Assembly (NCBI RefSeq): GCF_000518685.1
Contig: NZ_KI912470.1
Span: 34,623 to 98,622, forward strand
Direction of reading: 5' to 3'
Origin: Eubacterium xylanophilum ATCC 35991
GTDB lineage: Bacteria > Bacillota > Clostridia > Lachnospirales > Lachnospiraceae
DNA length: 64,000 nt
The position numbers and the translations under genes are program-made. The notes beneath the pieces are model-generated. The model did no database searches. It worked only from the letters and a program-made list of their open reading frames with translations, and was not told the origin of the DNA. This document shows positions 25,594 to 34,532 of the stretch, piece after piece (positions within the stretch are counted from its first letter, which is position 1; every line of letters starts with the position of its first letter).

Positions 25594-26547
25594 ATGTTTG
25601 GTAAAAAAGATATTCCAGTATACCTTTTTTCGGGATTTTTGGAGAGCGGTAAGTCCACTTGTATTCAAGAGGTTATCGAAGAGGGAAACTTTTCAGATGG
25701 CAAGAAGACACTCCTCATACTCTGTGAAGAGGGAGAGCATGAGATAGATGAGCAAATGCTTGTCAACAATTTGATTTCCTGTGTTGTTATTGAGGATGAG
25801 GAAGAACTCACTGAAAAACAGTGCTTAGCTCTCGAGAAGAAGTACAAACCGGATAGGATTTGTATTGAATACAATGGAATGTGGGATGGTGAGAAGTTAG
25901 TAAACGAGATTATTCCAGCTCACTGGTACGTTGTTCAAACATTTGTGACTGTAAATGCTCAGACATATGAAATGTACAACAACAATATGAAGCCTATTCT
26001 TATTGGTCATTATAAGCAAGCTGATCTTGTCATTTTTAACAGATGCCCTAGGGAGGGAATGGACAAGGCAGCTGCCAGAAGAAGTGTAAAAGCGGTTAAT
26101 CGAATGGCTCAAGTAATATTTGAGTTGGAGGATGGAACTGTTGATAATGATATCAAAGATGAGCTTCCTTATGATGTTGATCAGGATATCATCAAACTCG
26201 AGGATGACGACTATGGCTTGTGGTACTTAGATGCTTCTGAGAATCCGGAGAGATACAAGGGAAAGGTTATTATACACAAGGGAAAAGTGTACAAGGGCAA
26301 GAAATTTCCTAGTAATGCATTTGTTCCGACAAGAGAAGCTATGACTTGTTGTGTTGATGATATTGCTCCGATTGGATTTGTATGCTACTATGCGGATGCG
26401 CCTAAGCTCAAGCAAGATTCATGGGTTACAGTAAAAGGCAAAGTTAAGGTTGAACACAATCCACAGGGGCAACCGTATATTGCAATGGATATATTGGACG
26501 TTCAACCCGCAGAAGAGCCGGAAGAGAAAATCGTGTATTTTACTTGA
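25594..26547 (+). CDS. COG0523-like GTPase fused to a TIGR03943/YcgQ-like domain
   Basis: A 317-residue two-domain protein. The N-terminal ~190 residues form a G3E P-loop domain (Walker A GFLESGKST) that lacks the CxCC metal motif and NKxD (it has FNRC). The C-terminal ~110 residues match the soluble end of TIGR03943/YcgQ proteins: YKGKVIIHKGKVYKG, FVPTREAMTCCVDDIAPIGF, WVTVKGKVKV. In other Firmicutes that domain is carried by a membrane protein encoded beside a YcgR-like permease in zinc-regulated loci. Here it is joined to the GTPase instead, downstream of a His-rich COG0523 protein, pointing to joint work in metal delivery. GAGGAGCG lies before ATG 25594. Confidence 0.85.
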   Translation: MFGKKDIPVYLFSGFLESGKSTCIQEVIEEGNFSDGKKTLLILCEEGEHEIDEQMLVNNLISCVVIEDEEELTEKQCLALEKKYKPDRICIEYNGMWDGEKLVNEIIPAHWYVVQTFVTVNAQTYEMYNNNMKPILIGHYKQADLVIFNRCPREGMDKAAARRSVKAVNRMAQVIFELEDGTVDNDIKDELPYDVDQDIIKLEDDDYGLWYLDASENPERYKGKVIIHKGKVYKGKKFPSNAFVPTREAMTCCVDDIAPIGFVCYYADAPKLKQDSWVTVKGKVKVEHNPQGQPYIAMDILDVQPAEEPEEKIVYFT

Positions 26548-26572
26548 TATGAATAATCGATTTTGATATAAT
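26544..26572 (+). promoter_or_regulatory. icd promoter
   Basis: TTGATA (26544-26549), 17-nt spacer, TATAAT (26567-26572) preceded by TGA (extended -10). The -35 overlaps the stop codon of the preceding gene. Confidence 0.75.
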
Positions 26573-26623
26573 TATATGAGTGTGTTTGGGTGGAATATTT
26601 TAAAAGTAATTGAGGAGGCAGTA

Positions 26624-27829
26624 ATGGCAAAGATACAGATGAAAACTCCGTTGGTTGAGATGGACGGAGATGAGATGACAAGAATTCTATGGAAGATTAT
26701 TAAGGATGAGCTTATTATTCCATATGTTGATTTGAAGACAGAGTACTATGATCTTGGATTAAAGCATAGAAATGATACTAATGATCAGGTGACAATTGAT
26801 TCCGCAGAAGCTACAAAGAAGTATGGTGTTGCAGTTAAATGTGCGACTATTACTCCAAATGCAGCTCGTATGGATGAGTATGATTTGAAGGAGATGTGGA
26901 AATCTCCAAATGGTACTATCAGAGCAGCTCTAGATGGTACAGTATTTAGAGCGCCTATCCAGGTTAAGGGAATTGAGCCATGCGTTAAGAATTGGAAGGC
27001 TCCAATCACTCTTGCTCGTCATGCATATGGAGATGTTTATAAGAATGCTGAGATCAAGGTTCCCGGAAAGGGAAAGGCAGAGCTTGTGTTTACTGCTGAA
27101 GATGGAACTGAAATCAGAGAGGTTATTCATGAGTTTGACGGTCCTGGAATCATTCAGGGAATTCACAATACAGATAAGTCAATCTCAAGTTTTGCCAGAG
27201 CATGCTTTAATTATGCATTAGATATCAAGCAGGATTTGTGGTTTGCTACAAAGGATACTATTTCTAAGAAGTATGATCACAATTTTAAGGATATTTTCCA
27301 GAATATCTATGACAGTGAGTACAAAGATAAGTTTGAGGCGGCTGGAATAGAGTACTTCTATACACTTATCGATGATGCTGTTGCCCGCGTTATGAAGGCA
27401 GACGGAGGATTTATCTGGGCTTGTAAGAACTATGATGGAGATGTTATGAGCGATATGGTATCATCTGCTTGCGGTTCTCTTGCCATGATGACTTCTGTTC
27501 TTGTATCACCAAGTGGAGTATATGAGTATGAGGCGGCTCATGGAACAGTTCAGAGACATTATTACAAGCATCTCAAGGGAGAAGAGACTTCTACAAATTC
27601 AGTTGCAACTATTTTTGCATGGACAGGGGCTCTCAAGAAGAGAGGAGAGCTTGATAGTATTCCTGAGTTGGTTGAATTTGCAGAGAAGCTTGAGAAGGCA
27701 ACACTTTCAACAATTGAGAGTGGTAAGATGACAGGCGATCTTGCAAGAATTACTGATATTGAAAATGTTGAAGTACTCAACAGCGAAAACTTTATCAAGG
27801 CAGTCAGAGCAACTTACGATCAGATGTAA
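26624..27829 (+). CDS. icd: NADP-dependent isocitrate dehydrogenase (eukaryotic-type)
   Basis: Oxidatively decarboxylates isocitrate to 2-oxoglutarate with NADP+, feeding glutamate synthesis in anaerobes with a partial TCA path. The 401-residue sequence is of the dimeric type shared with eukaryotic IDH1: [62 protein letters not shown] (phosphate-contact Ser/Asn), [24 protein letters not shown] and the NADP site [22 protein letters not shown] sets the start at ATG 26624; the in-frame start at 26576 would overlap the promoter. An H hairpin element follows the stop and can end transcription. Confidence 0.95.
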   Translation: MAKIQMKTPLVEMDGDEMTRILWKIIKDELIIPYVDLKTEYYDLGLKHRNDTNDQVTIDSAEATKKYGVAVKCATITPNAARMDEYDLKEMWKSPNGTIRAALDGTVFRAPIQVKGIEPCVKNWKAPITLARHAYGDVYKNAEIKVPGKGKAELVFTAEDGTEIREVIHEFDGPGIIQGIHNTDKSISSFARACFNYALDIKQDLWFATKDTISKKYDHNFKDIFQNIYDSEYKDKFEAAGIEYFYTLIDDAVARVMKADGGFIWACKNYDGDVMSDMVSSACGSLAMMTSVLVSPSGVYEYEAAHGTVQRHYYKHLKGEETSTNSVATIFAWTGALKKRGELDSIPELVEFAEKLEKATLSTIESGKMTGDLARITDIENVEVLNSENFIKAVRATYDQM

Positions 27830-27845
27830 GAGGCTTATAATAATT

Positions 27846-27980
27846 GGGGATGTCGCACTAAGACAGTCTAAAAACAGGAAGAGTCCAACCGACTCGAGAC
27901 GCAATGCATGCGCATTGAAGTCTCTCTCTGGTTGGCCTCTTCCTGTTTTGTTATACTTATCTAGTGCTGACATTCCCCCC
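27846..27980 (+). repeat. H hairpin element (also terminator-like) after icd
   Basis: Bounded by GGGGATGTCGCACTA and TAGTGCTGACATTCCCC (imperfect terminal inverted repeats). Core: AAAACAGGAAGAG-T-CCAACC (27871-27890) pairs with GGTTGG-C-CTCTTCCTGTTTT (27930-27949), then GAGAC/GTCTC and CAATG/CATTG inner stems separated by unpaired patches GACTC and TCTCT. The long stem followed by TTTTG can act as an intrinsic terminator for icd. Confidence 0.82.
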
Positions 27981-28012
27981 AAAAAATAAAATCTCCCTAA
28001 TTTAGACATATG

Positions 28013-28054
28013 GGAAACGCATATTGCTGGTCCTACTCCCTACGGTCGTAAGAC
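28013..28054 (+). repeat. Repeat A copy
   Basis: Standard head GGAAACGCATATTGCTGG; the left stem has one change (GTCCTAC against GTAAGAC). Confidence 0.8.
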
Positions 28055-28060
28055 AATTTG

Positions 28061-28583
28061 TGGGAAGAATTCTTGAGGATGTGGAGAGTGGAATACGGAT
28101 GAAAATTGAGAAGTTTGTGTTTGACGTATTTGGGGGAGAGTACGGCAAGATATCTTGATTATGTGAGTTTTTCCGTACTTACCGACAATTGAGAATTTTG
28201 CGTTCAGAGTTTTTGGGGCGAAGTACGGCTAGACTTCCTGATTTCGTGTTTTTTTTCCGTACTCGTCGTGGATTGAGAGGTTTGTGTTTGACGTATTTGG
28301 GGGAGAGTACGGCAAAATTTGAGAATTTTGATAATTTTTCCGTAATATCTTTAAAAAGGTCGTGACAAGCTTCAGCGCTTGACTTAAAAGTACGGCAAAA
28401 TTCTAGAATTTTGAATAAATTTCCGTAATATCTTAAAAGAGGTCGTGACAAGCGTTAGTGCTTGACCTGAAAGTACGGCAAGATTCTTGGTTTCTCGAGA
28501 TATTGCCGTACTGCCCCACTCCCTCGAAAAAGCGCCCCGCCCCTGCGAAAAACGATTTTCAAGAAATAATCCGTATATAGATA
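28061..28583. repeat. E block: serial TACGG...CCGTA hairpins (copy 1)
   Basis: Starts with GGGAAGAATTCTTGAGG and a repeat C relic, then five units bounded by (G)TACGG and CCGTA(C), near 28141-28177, 28222-28262, 28297-28343, 28389-28431 and 28472-28514, with GGTCGTGACAAGC...GCTTGAC joints. It ends in the right half of a repeat C. The whole block is paralogous to 40568-41003; copy 1 has one more internal unit. No reading frame in it is credible. Confidence 0.8.
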
Positions 28584-28587
28584 TAGA

Positions 28588-28629
28588 GGAAACGCATTTC
28601 GCTGGTCTTACTCACGTCGTTCGTAAGAC
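28588..28629 (+). repeat. Repeat A copy abutting the protease gene stop
   Basis: GGAAACGCATTTCGCTGGTC head with GTCTTACTCACG..CGTTCGTAAGAC stem. It ends 2 nt before the stop codon of the minus-strand protease gene (28632), so its hairpin is the first structure in that mRNA's 3' region. Confidence 0.82.
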
Positions 28630-28631
28630 AT

Positions 28632-30884
28632 TTATTTTATACATATTTTGAGATTCGCCTTGATTCGCTTTTTCTTCTTGTAATAACAAGTGATATTTAC
28701 GCTTCTACCTATGCCCGCTTTGTGAGGAATAACTAATCCGGTGTTGGTGACACTCGCATATTTTTTGTTCGATGATTTCCAAGAAATGATATATTTGGTC
28801 AGGACATTTGGCGTTGTCAGAGCATAGAGCTGAAGCTTTTGGTTTGTAGTGACGATAAGGCCGGGGTGAATGCGGTATTTCTCTTTTTTTCGTCCCTTAA
28901 TCACCCGAGCATTTCGCTTGATTCTGACCTTTTTTATTTTTGCGTTAAATGCATCTCGCTCTTTGACAAATCCCTTGATATTTGTGTGCTTATGGGCTTG
29001 ATCCTTGCTGTTTCGAACGAAACTTTTGACTTTGCTCAAATCGAGTATTCCACCGCTTAAGCAAGAATTTTTCAAACTATCTTTCTTGTTAATACAGCTC
29101 ATAAGGCGCTTTTTGCGTGTTATAATTGTATCAGAAGGATACTTTTCAGCAAATGCTGCAATTACACCACTGACAATAGGGGCGGACATGGAAGTGCCCG
29201 TCATATATTCATACTTAGCAAACTTTCTTGTGTCGGGATTGGCAACAGAGATGCCAATGTTGTCTATATAATACTTGACATTTTGGCTGTTTGCTGTGAC
29301 GTTATATAGCAAAGCTATGTAGGTCCGACCATTTTCTATATAGAACCTGGTGTTGATTTTATGGGATTTAGCAGAAAAATGTTCCCACACCACGTTGTTC
29401 TTGCTCTGTTCTTGCCCTATCATGCAGGATATATAATACAGCTTAGTTGTATCTTTGACTAGTCCTGTCACATCTAGGTAAATGCCGACTAATGGGGGAA
29501 TATAGGACTTTTTATTAATATTTAATTCCCAACAAATAGATTTTGAACCGGGCTCGTCGTTGTAATCGATATCGCTCATGGTTACGGATTCTTTGATGGA
29601 GAGCTCCTCGTCAAACATCTTGCCGGTTTTGAGCCTTGAAAGGATGCTGGCGTTATTGCATTTGTCAGATACCAGATTTAGACTCGGAGATTCCACTGTG
29701 TCCGGAGCATATGATCCGGAGGAAAATGTGGAGACGATGTCAGTTCCCGGAGCGAGTAGATCCACGTTTTTTCCGTATGTCGAGAAAGGGGCAAGCTCAT
29801 CTTTGCGGTTAGAAGAGCCAACTATCACGATATACTTTTTGTTGGCGGAATATTTTCCATCGTATAGGCCGTATGGTAGAGCACTTGCCAGCTGCTTGCT
29901 GTCTATGCCCTGATTTCCTGAGGCGAATACGAAGAGAGTTCCGGAGCTTCCGATAGCTCGCACCAGCTTTTTGATGGTGCCGGAACAGATGCCACCACCC
30001 CAGGAGCAGTTGATGGCCGATATCTTTACGCCGAGGCTTTTTGCTTTGGCAATATAATCAAGTCCGGCTATAATTGCAGAATTGGAAGTTTCCTTGGAAT
30101 CAGAAAAAATCTTGATATTCATGATTTTGGCCTTGGAGATTCCATTGATGCCATTTTCATTGTGTGCTCTGGCGGCTATAGTGCCTGCACAGTGAGTGCC
30201 ATGTCCGATTGTATCGATGCAATCGCTTTTTTTCTTGGCAAAATCATATCCATACTTGCCGGGTAATTTCTTGTGGCTGAATGGGTTTTTCCAGAGGCTC
30301 TTCACCAGATCTTTGTGCTTGTAATTGACTCCGCTGTCCATAATGGCCACGACTGTTTGCTTTTTGTTCTTGACTTTCTTGAGTGAAGAGTAGTTAATGC
30401 CATTGGTCGTATTAGCATAATCATCTCCGTCTAGATACCATTGATTCTTTGATGGGATGGTAGTGGAAGAACACAAATACTGTTTGTAGTCTGGGTCCAC
30501 ATCGGTTACATAGGCCTTGTGACGGAGCTTTCTAATCAATTGTTTCGTGGTATATTTTTTGGATGTAACAGTTGAGACATAGTAAGACTTGTCACCCAAA
30601 AAGCGTTCTTGATCAGCGGAGTCCGCGAGAATACTGCCCTTCCCAAACTTATATGTATTTTCGACAATTATACTTTTGTCGTAGGGGAGTGGGCCGAGTT
30701 TTGATAGAGAAGTTCTGCTTCCCGAGAGAAGAGAAACAGTAACTCGTCCCTCTCTATAGTCTCCATCTATGTATATATCATGCTTGCTCTTGGCATTCAC
30801 CGAAATAACACGTGCAGGTGGTACTTGTGCGACCATTACGAGGGCCACAAGTAGCGCCAAAAGCTTAATGCGCACTGGCTTCAT
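28632..30884 (-). CDS. Secreted subtilisin-like serine protease (S8)
   Basis: A 750-residue exported protease. A signal peptide (RIKLLALLVALVMVAQV) leads to a propeptide of about 110 residues, then the S8 catalytic domain with Asp in VAIMDSGVNYKHKDL, His in GHGTHCAGTIAA, the oxyanion Asn in FVFASGNQG, and Ser in GTSMSAPIVSGVIAA. A beta-type insert of roughly 150 residues lies between the Asn and Ser motifs. The end is very basic: an Ig-like module (YIISWKSSNKKYASVTNTG) as in Big_2 domains. It lies 22 nt after a paralogous protease on the same strand, so both are one operon. The basic tail may bind the anionic wall. No sortase motif is visible. Confidence 0.93.
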   Translation of the reverse strand: MKPVRIKLLALLVALVMVAQVPPARVISVNAKSKHDIYIDGDYREGRVTVSLLSGSRTSLSKLGPLPYDKSIIVENTYKFGKGSILADSADQERFLGDKSYYVSTVTSKKYTTKQLIRKLRHKAYVTDVDPDYKQYLCSSTTIPSKNQWYLDGDDYANTTNGINYSSLKKVKNKKQTVVAIMDSGVNYKHKDLVKSLWKNPFSHKKLPGKYGYDFAKKKSDCIDTIGHGTHCAGTIAARAHNENGINGISKAKIMNIKIFSDSKETSNSAIIAGLDYIAKAKSLGVKISAINCSWGGGICSGTIKKLVRAIGSSGTLFVFASGNQGIDSKQLASALPYGLYDGKYSANKKYIVIVGSSNRKDELAPFSTYGKNVDLLAPGTDIVSTFSSGSYAPDTVESPSLNLVSDKCNNASILSRLKTGKMFDEELSIKESVTMSDIDYNDEPGSKSICWELNINKKSYIPPLVGIYLDVTGLVKDTTKLYYISCMIGQEQSKNNVVWEHFSAKSHKINTRFYIENGRTYIALLYNVTANSQNVKYYIDNIGISVANPDTRKFAKYEYMTGTSMSAPIVSGVIAAFAEKYPSDTIITRKKRLMSCINKKDSLKNSCLSGGILDLSKVKSFVRNSKDQAHKHTNIKGFVKERDAFNAKIKKVRIKRNARVIKGRKKEKYRIHPGLIVTTNQKLQLYALTTPNVLTKYIISWKSSNKKYASVTNTGLVIPHKAGIGRSVNITCYYKKKKRIKANLKICIK

Positions 30885-30906
30885 CTAATCATCCCTTTCG
30901 AGTCAT

Positions 30907-33300
30907 TTAGCGAGTAATCTTAATCTTGATTGTGTATTTTGCCTTTGAATTGGATCGTGACTTAACTGTAACTTTGACAGTATGCCCAATTCCCTTTTTC
31001 TTGAAAGAAACAAGTCCCGAAGAGCTGACTTTTGCATATTTGCGCTTGGAAACAGACCATTTTACCTTTTTGTTGGAGGCGTTTGATGGTGAGATTGTAG
31101 CGGTCAGCTTTAACTTGTACTTTCTTTTAATCTTGATTTTTTTTCCGCGAATTTTCACGGTTTTTTTCTTATTTTTCTTGATATATTTCTTTGCCTTTTT
31201 CTTGATTTTTACTGTTTTTACGGCGATATTTGACGAACCATTATTGCCGGGTTTGGCAACTATGGTTTGACGGCCGCCTTGCTCGACGCTTGTCACAGGT
31301 TGTGCAGTCTTTTTGTCCAATTCTTCCGTGCTTATAGGAGTTGGCGTAAATGATTGCTCCTCCTCAGAAGGAGAGTAACTGTCAAGGTTTTCCAAATTCA
31401 GAATTGCGCCGGTGACGCAGTAGTCACTTAGTCCACTTACTTTTCGAGCAGTAGATAGAATCCTTGACTTTGTTGTCTTTAGCGTATCCTCCGGGAAGAG
31501 GGTTGAGGCAAGGGCAACAGCACCGGTCACAAAAGGAGCAGCCATGGATGTTCCATCCTTGTACTCATATTTCCCGAAGTGGGATGTATCAGTGTTTCCG
31601 GCAGATATAGCAAAGTCATCTATTACCAATGACAGCGATGGAGTGCTGCTCAGATATGCATAGAACAAAGCGATATAGGTTCTTCCGTTCTTTACAAAAA
31701 ACCTAGACTTATCCTTGGTAGAGACATTGGTATAATGGTCCCAATTAATGTCGCCATCTTCGACTTTTCCAATCATCATGGAGATGTCATATTGCAAGCT
31801 GGTATCTAATTTGAGATCCGTGACATCGTAGTAAAGGGCCAATTCCTTGTCCATATTATACCATGAAGAGACATTCAAATCAAATCTAATCGAGCCGGAT
31901 GACGCGTTGTTCTTGTAGTCAGTCCTTGTCCAAGCCATGTCGTAATTGTACCCCTTAGTTCCGGCCAAATCCTTGGATGTGGTGAGCTTTGAGAGCGAAC
32001 TTGAGGAGTTAAAGTGATCTATAAAGGCATTGTCGCTTGGGTACTTGACCGTATCCGGATTATATACACAGCTGTTAAAAGTTGAGAGAATCTTGGACCC
32101 AGGTGCAAGTAAATCTACAGTTGTAGAACTGTAGTTGGAAAAATACGTAATAGAATCTGTTTCATCTGATGCCCCCACGTTGATGATATACTCTTTGTTC
32201 CCTGAAAATGTTCCGTCGCACAGGTCCAGTGGAGTAGTGAGCACAGACTTTTCTTCTGGAATCTCTCCCTCGTTGCCCGCTGCAAATACAAAGAGAACTC
32301 CTGATTCGCCGAGCATCCTTATTAAATCTTTCATGGCATCAGATGAGAGTCCACCTCCCCATGAACAGTTTATTGCTTTTAGATTAACGCCGAGAGATTT
32401 GGCCTTGGCCGCATATACGAGGGCATCTATGATGATACTGTTTTTGGTCTCGCCGTCCGCTGAGAATATTTTCAAGGACATTATTTTTGCATTTGATGTG
32501 CCGGTGATTCCAAGCTTGTTGTCTGAGGCAGCAGCTACAACACCGGCGCAGTGAGTTCCGTGACCAAAGGTGTCTAGAACGTCAACATCATTGTCTACAA
32601 AGTTATAGCCAAATGTTCCGTCTAGATCAGAGTAAGTATTGACCCAAAGTCGCCCTATAAGGTCTTCGTGAGTATAATCGATTCCGGTGTCGACAATAGC
32701 CACCACGGGATCATCCGAGTTAGATGTGGCAGATGCTTTATCCAGAATATCACTGTATTTTTGCATTGCGGCGGAGTAGTTAATGCCCGGGGAGGAGCAG
32801 GTGAAGTCTCCGGTTCCGTCAAGACCCCATTGTAAGTTTCGGAGCGGATCATTTTCCTGTGTTAGATGTTGGATATAATCGGGCTCCACATTTGATACAT
32901 AGGCCTTGTCTTCCAAGATATCTATAAGTTCTTTGGTTGAATACTTATCTGATGAAACTGTGGAAACGTAGAAGTCTTTGTCGCGAAGAAAATCTCTTTG
33001 CTGTTTTGTCTCAGCTAAGTCAGTAGCTTCGCCGATTTGATAGGTCTCATCGACACTTATCTCATTGTCAAAGGAAGTTTTTCCGGGTTTTGTCAGACTT
33101 GTTTTCTTTGGCGCTAGGACTGTGACGATAACTTCCCCGTCTTCGTAATCGCGAGACTCGTCGATGGGAGTTTTCAAGGAATTATCGACAAAATCGCTAG
33201 TTTCAGGGGCTTTGGCATATGTATATCCCCATGAAGACACAGTGGTGCACAGGGCTAATGCCAAGGCGATGATAGATTTTTGGCTGAATATTTTTCTCAT
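30907..33300 (-). CDS. Secreted subtilisin-like serine protease (S8), paralogue
   Basis: A 797-residue exported protease built like its downstream neighbour: signal peptide (SIIALALALCTTVSSWGYTYA), propeptide, S8 domain with Asp in VAIVDTGIDYTHEDL, His in GHGTHCAGVVAA, Asn in FVFAAGNEG and Ser in GTSMAAPFVTGAVAL, the same insert between Asn and Ser, a Ser/Pro/Thr linker, a strongly Lys-rich segment (VKIKKKAKKYIKKNKKK) and an Ig-like end (KVKWSVSKRKYAKVSSSG). All catalytic residues are intact in both copies, so neither is an obvious pseudo-enzyme. ATG 33300 has GGAGGAA upstream; GTG 33315 is the in-frame alternative. The pair looks like a tandem duplication that has diverged. Confidence 0.93.
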   Translation of the reverse strand: MRKIFSQKSIIALALALCTTVSSWGYTYAKAPETSDFVDNSLKTPIDESRDYEDGEVIVTVLAPKKTSLTKPGKTSFDNEISVDETYQIGEATDLAETKQQRDFLRDKDFYVSTVSSDKYSTKELIDILEDKAYVSNVEPDYIQHLTQENDPLRNLQWGLDGTGDFTCSSPGINYSAAMQKYSDILDKASATSNSDDPVVAIVDTGIDYTHEDLIGRLWVNTYSDLDGTFGYNFVDNDVDVLDTFGHGTHCAGVVAAASDNKLGITGTSNAKIMSLKIFSADGETKNSIIIDALVYAAKAKSLGVNLKAINCSWGGGLSSDAMKDLIRMLGESGVLFVFAAGNEGEIPEEKSVLTTPLDLCDGTFSGNKEYIINVGASDETDSITYFSNYSSTTVDLLAPGSKILSTFNSCVYNPDTVKYPSDNAFIDHFNSSSSLSKLTTSKDLAGTKGYNYDMAWTRTDYKNNASSGSIRFDLNVSSWYNMDKELALYYDVTDLKLDTSLQYDISMMIGKVEDGDINWDHYTNVSTKDKSRFFVKNGRTYIALFYAYLSSTPSLSLVIDDFAISAGNTDTSHFGKYEYKDGTSMAAPFVTGAVALASTLFPEDTLKTTKSRILSTARKVSGLSDYCVTGAILNLENLDSYSPSEEEQSFTPTPISTEELDKKTAQPVTSVEQGGRQTIVAKPGNNGSSNIAVKTVKIKKKAKKYIKKNKKKTVKIRGKKIKIKRKYKLKLTATISPSNASNKKVKWSVSKRKYAKVSSSGLVSFKKKGIGHTVKVTVKSRSNSKAKYTIKIKITR

Positions 33301-33408
33301 ATACGATTCCTCCACGTTTTTTTGTATGTTTAACTTGTTTTATTCTCAAATAAATGTTACTATATATAATAGTGGAGAAATGTGTCGAAAAAATGAAAGG
33401 AGACAAAA

Positions 33409-34488
33409 ATGCTTTTCATTAAGGTTGATGATTTGAAGGCGGGGATGCGCCTTGGAAAACCTATATACAATAAAAATGGGGTACTGCTATATGATAGAGA
33501 TACTAAACTCACTACTCAGGCAATATATGGAATTAAAAATTTTGGGTTGATGGGTTTATATATATTGGAACCAGCGGAGCCGGCACCTAAGCTTACGGAA
33601 GAGGATATAAACTTTGAGAGATTCCAGACCATGGCTGTATTTAGTATACGTGAGGATTTGGAACTTTTGAATTCCGGTAAGCGAGATAAGGGGATTGAGT
33701 GGCTGTGTAATCTTATTATAAAGAACTATGCCAACAAGAAAGATAAGATTACATTTATTCAAAGCTTGCGCAGTACAGATGATTTTTGGTACAAGCACAG
33801 CATTAGTGTAGCCATACTTGTGGCGATTATCGCGGGCAAGATGAGCATGCCACCGGCGAGACTTCACATGCTGGTCAAAGCGGCGCTGTTACATGATTGC
33901 GGTGCCATAAGCGTTCCTTCAGCGGGATATGCGGAGGATGATCCTGATATCAAGGCAGCTATCAGAAAAGCTTCTCTCGAAACACTGAGTTCCTTCTCGG
34001 ATTTGGGTGAAGATATATATAGAACAGTGCTTTTCTACCATGAACTCTATTTGGGAGAGGATACCAAGAATATTACAGATGCGGTTAAGAGCGATGTGAA
34101 TGCAGCTATATTATATGTTGCAGATGCCTATGAGAGAATGACTGCCATGAAGTCCTATGAGGAGCCTACGAGTGAGATTTTAGCATTGAAGACACTTTTG
34201 GCAGATCCCGATAGATACGATCCGGTTGTTGTTCAGGCATTGATTAATGGCATCAATGTGTTATATCCGGGCGTTTGCGTGGAGCTCACAGGAAGAATCA
34301 AGGGTCTTGTTATTGCAGAGAATTATCTGGATGTATTCAAGCCATGGGTTCTCAGCTTTATGGACAATAAAGTCTATGATTTGACTTCTCCGGCTGCACG
34401 AGGTGTGGAAGTGGTTGATATCATGAAGACGATGGATAACAGGATAAAACTTGATCCTGACTTACTTAACGAGTATAGACCAGTTTAA
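33409..34488 (+). CDS. HD-domain protein, degenerate HD-GYP type
   Basis: A 359-residue cytosolic protein. The N-terminal ~60 residues (VDDLKAGMRLGKPIYNKNGVLL) are the lead domain often found before HD-GYP phosphodiesterases; the HD core follows with KHSISVAILVAIIAGKM, LLHDCGAISVP, and VADAYERMTAMKSY. The HD pair is kept, but where HD-GYP proteins have HHExxDGxGYP this one has YHELYLGED, so the GYP half is lost. The C-terminal LYPGVCVELTGR matches the usual end. Cyclic-di-GMP hydrolysis is therefore doubtful; a changed substrate or binding-only role is possible. It lies 44 nt before ileS with no terminator between. Confidence 0.85.
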   Translation: MLFIKVDDLKAGMRLGKPIYNKNGVLLYDRDTKLTTQAIYGIKNFGLMGLYILEPAEPAPKLTEEDINFERFQTMAVFSIREDLELLNSGKRDKGIEWLCNLIIKNYANKKDKITFIQSLRSTDDFWYKHSISVAILVAIIAGKMSMPPARLHMLVKAALLHDCGAISVPSAGYAEDDPDIKAAIRKASLETLSSFSDLGEDIYRTVLFYHELYLGEDTKNITDAVKSDVNAAILYVADAYERMTAMKSYEEPTSEILALKTLLADPDRYDPVVVQALINGINVLYPGVCVELTGRIKGLVIAENYLDVFKPWVLSFMDNKVYDLTSPAARGVEVVDIMKTMDNRIKLDPDLLNEYRPV

Positions 34489-34532
34489 TGGTTAGAATAA
34501 AAAATATACTATTGAAAAGAGGAAGATGAATT

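Noticed and set aside
34489-34532. T-box leader for ileS
   Set aside because: The gap is 44 nt and has no T-box motif; the gap upstream of the preceding gene also lacks one.
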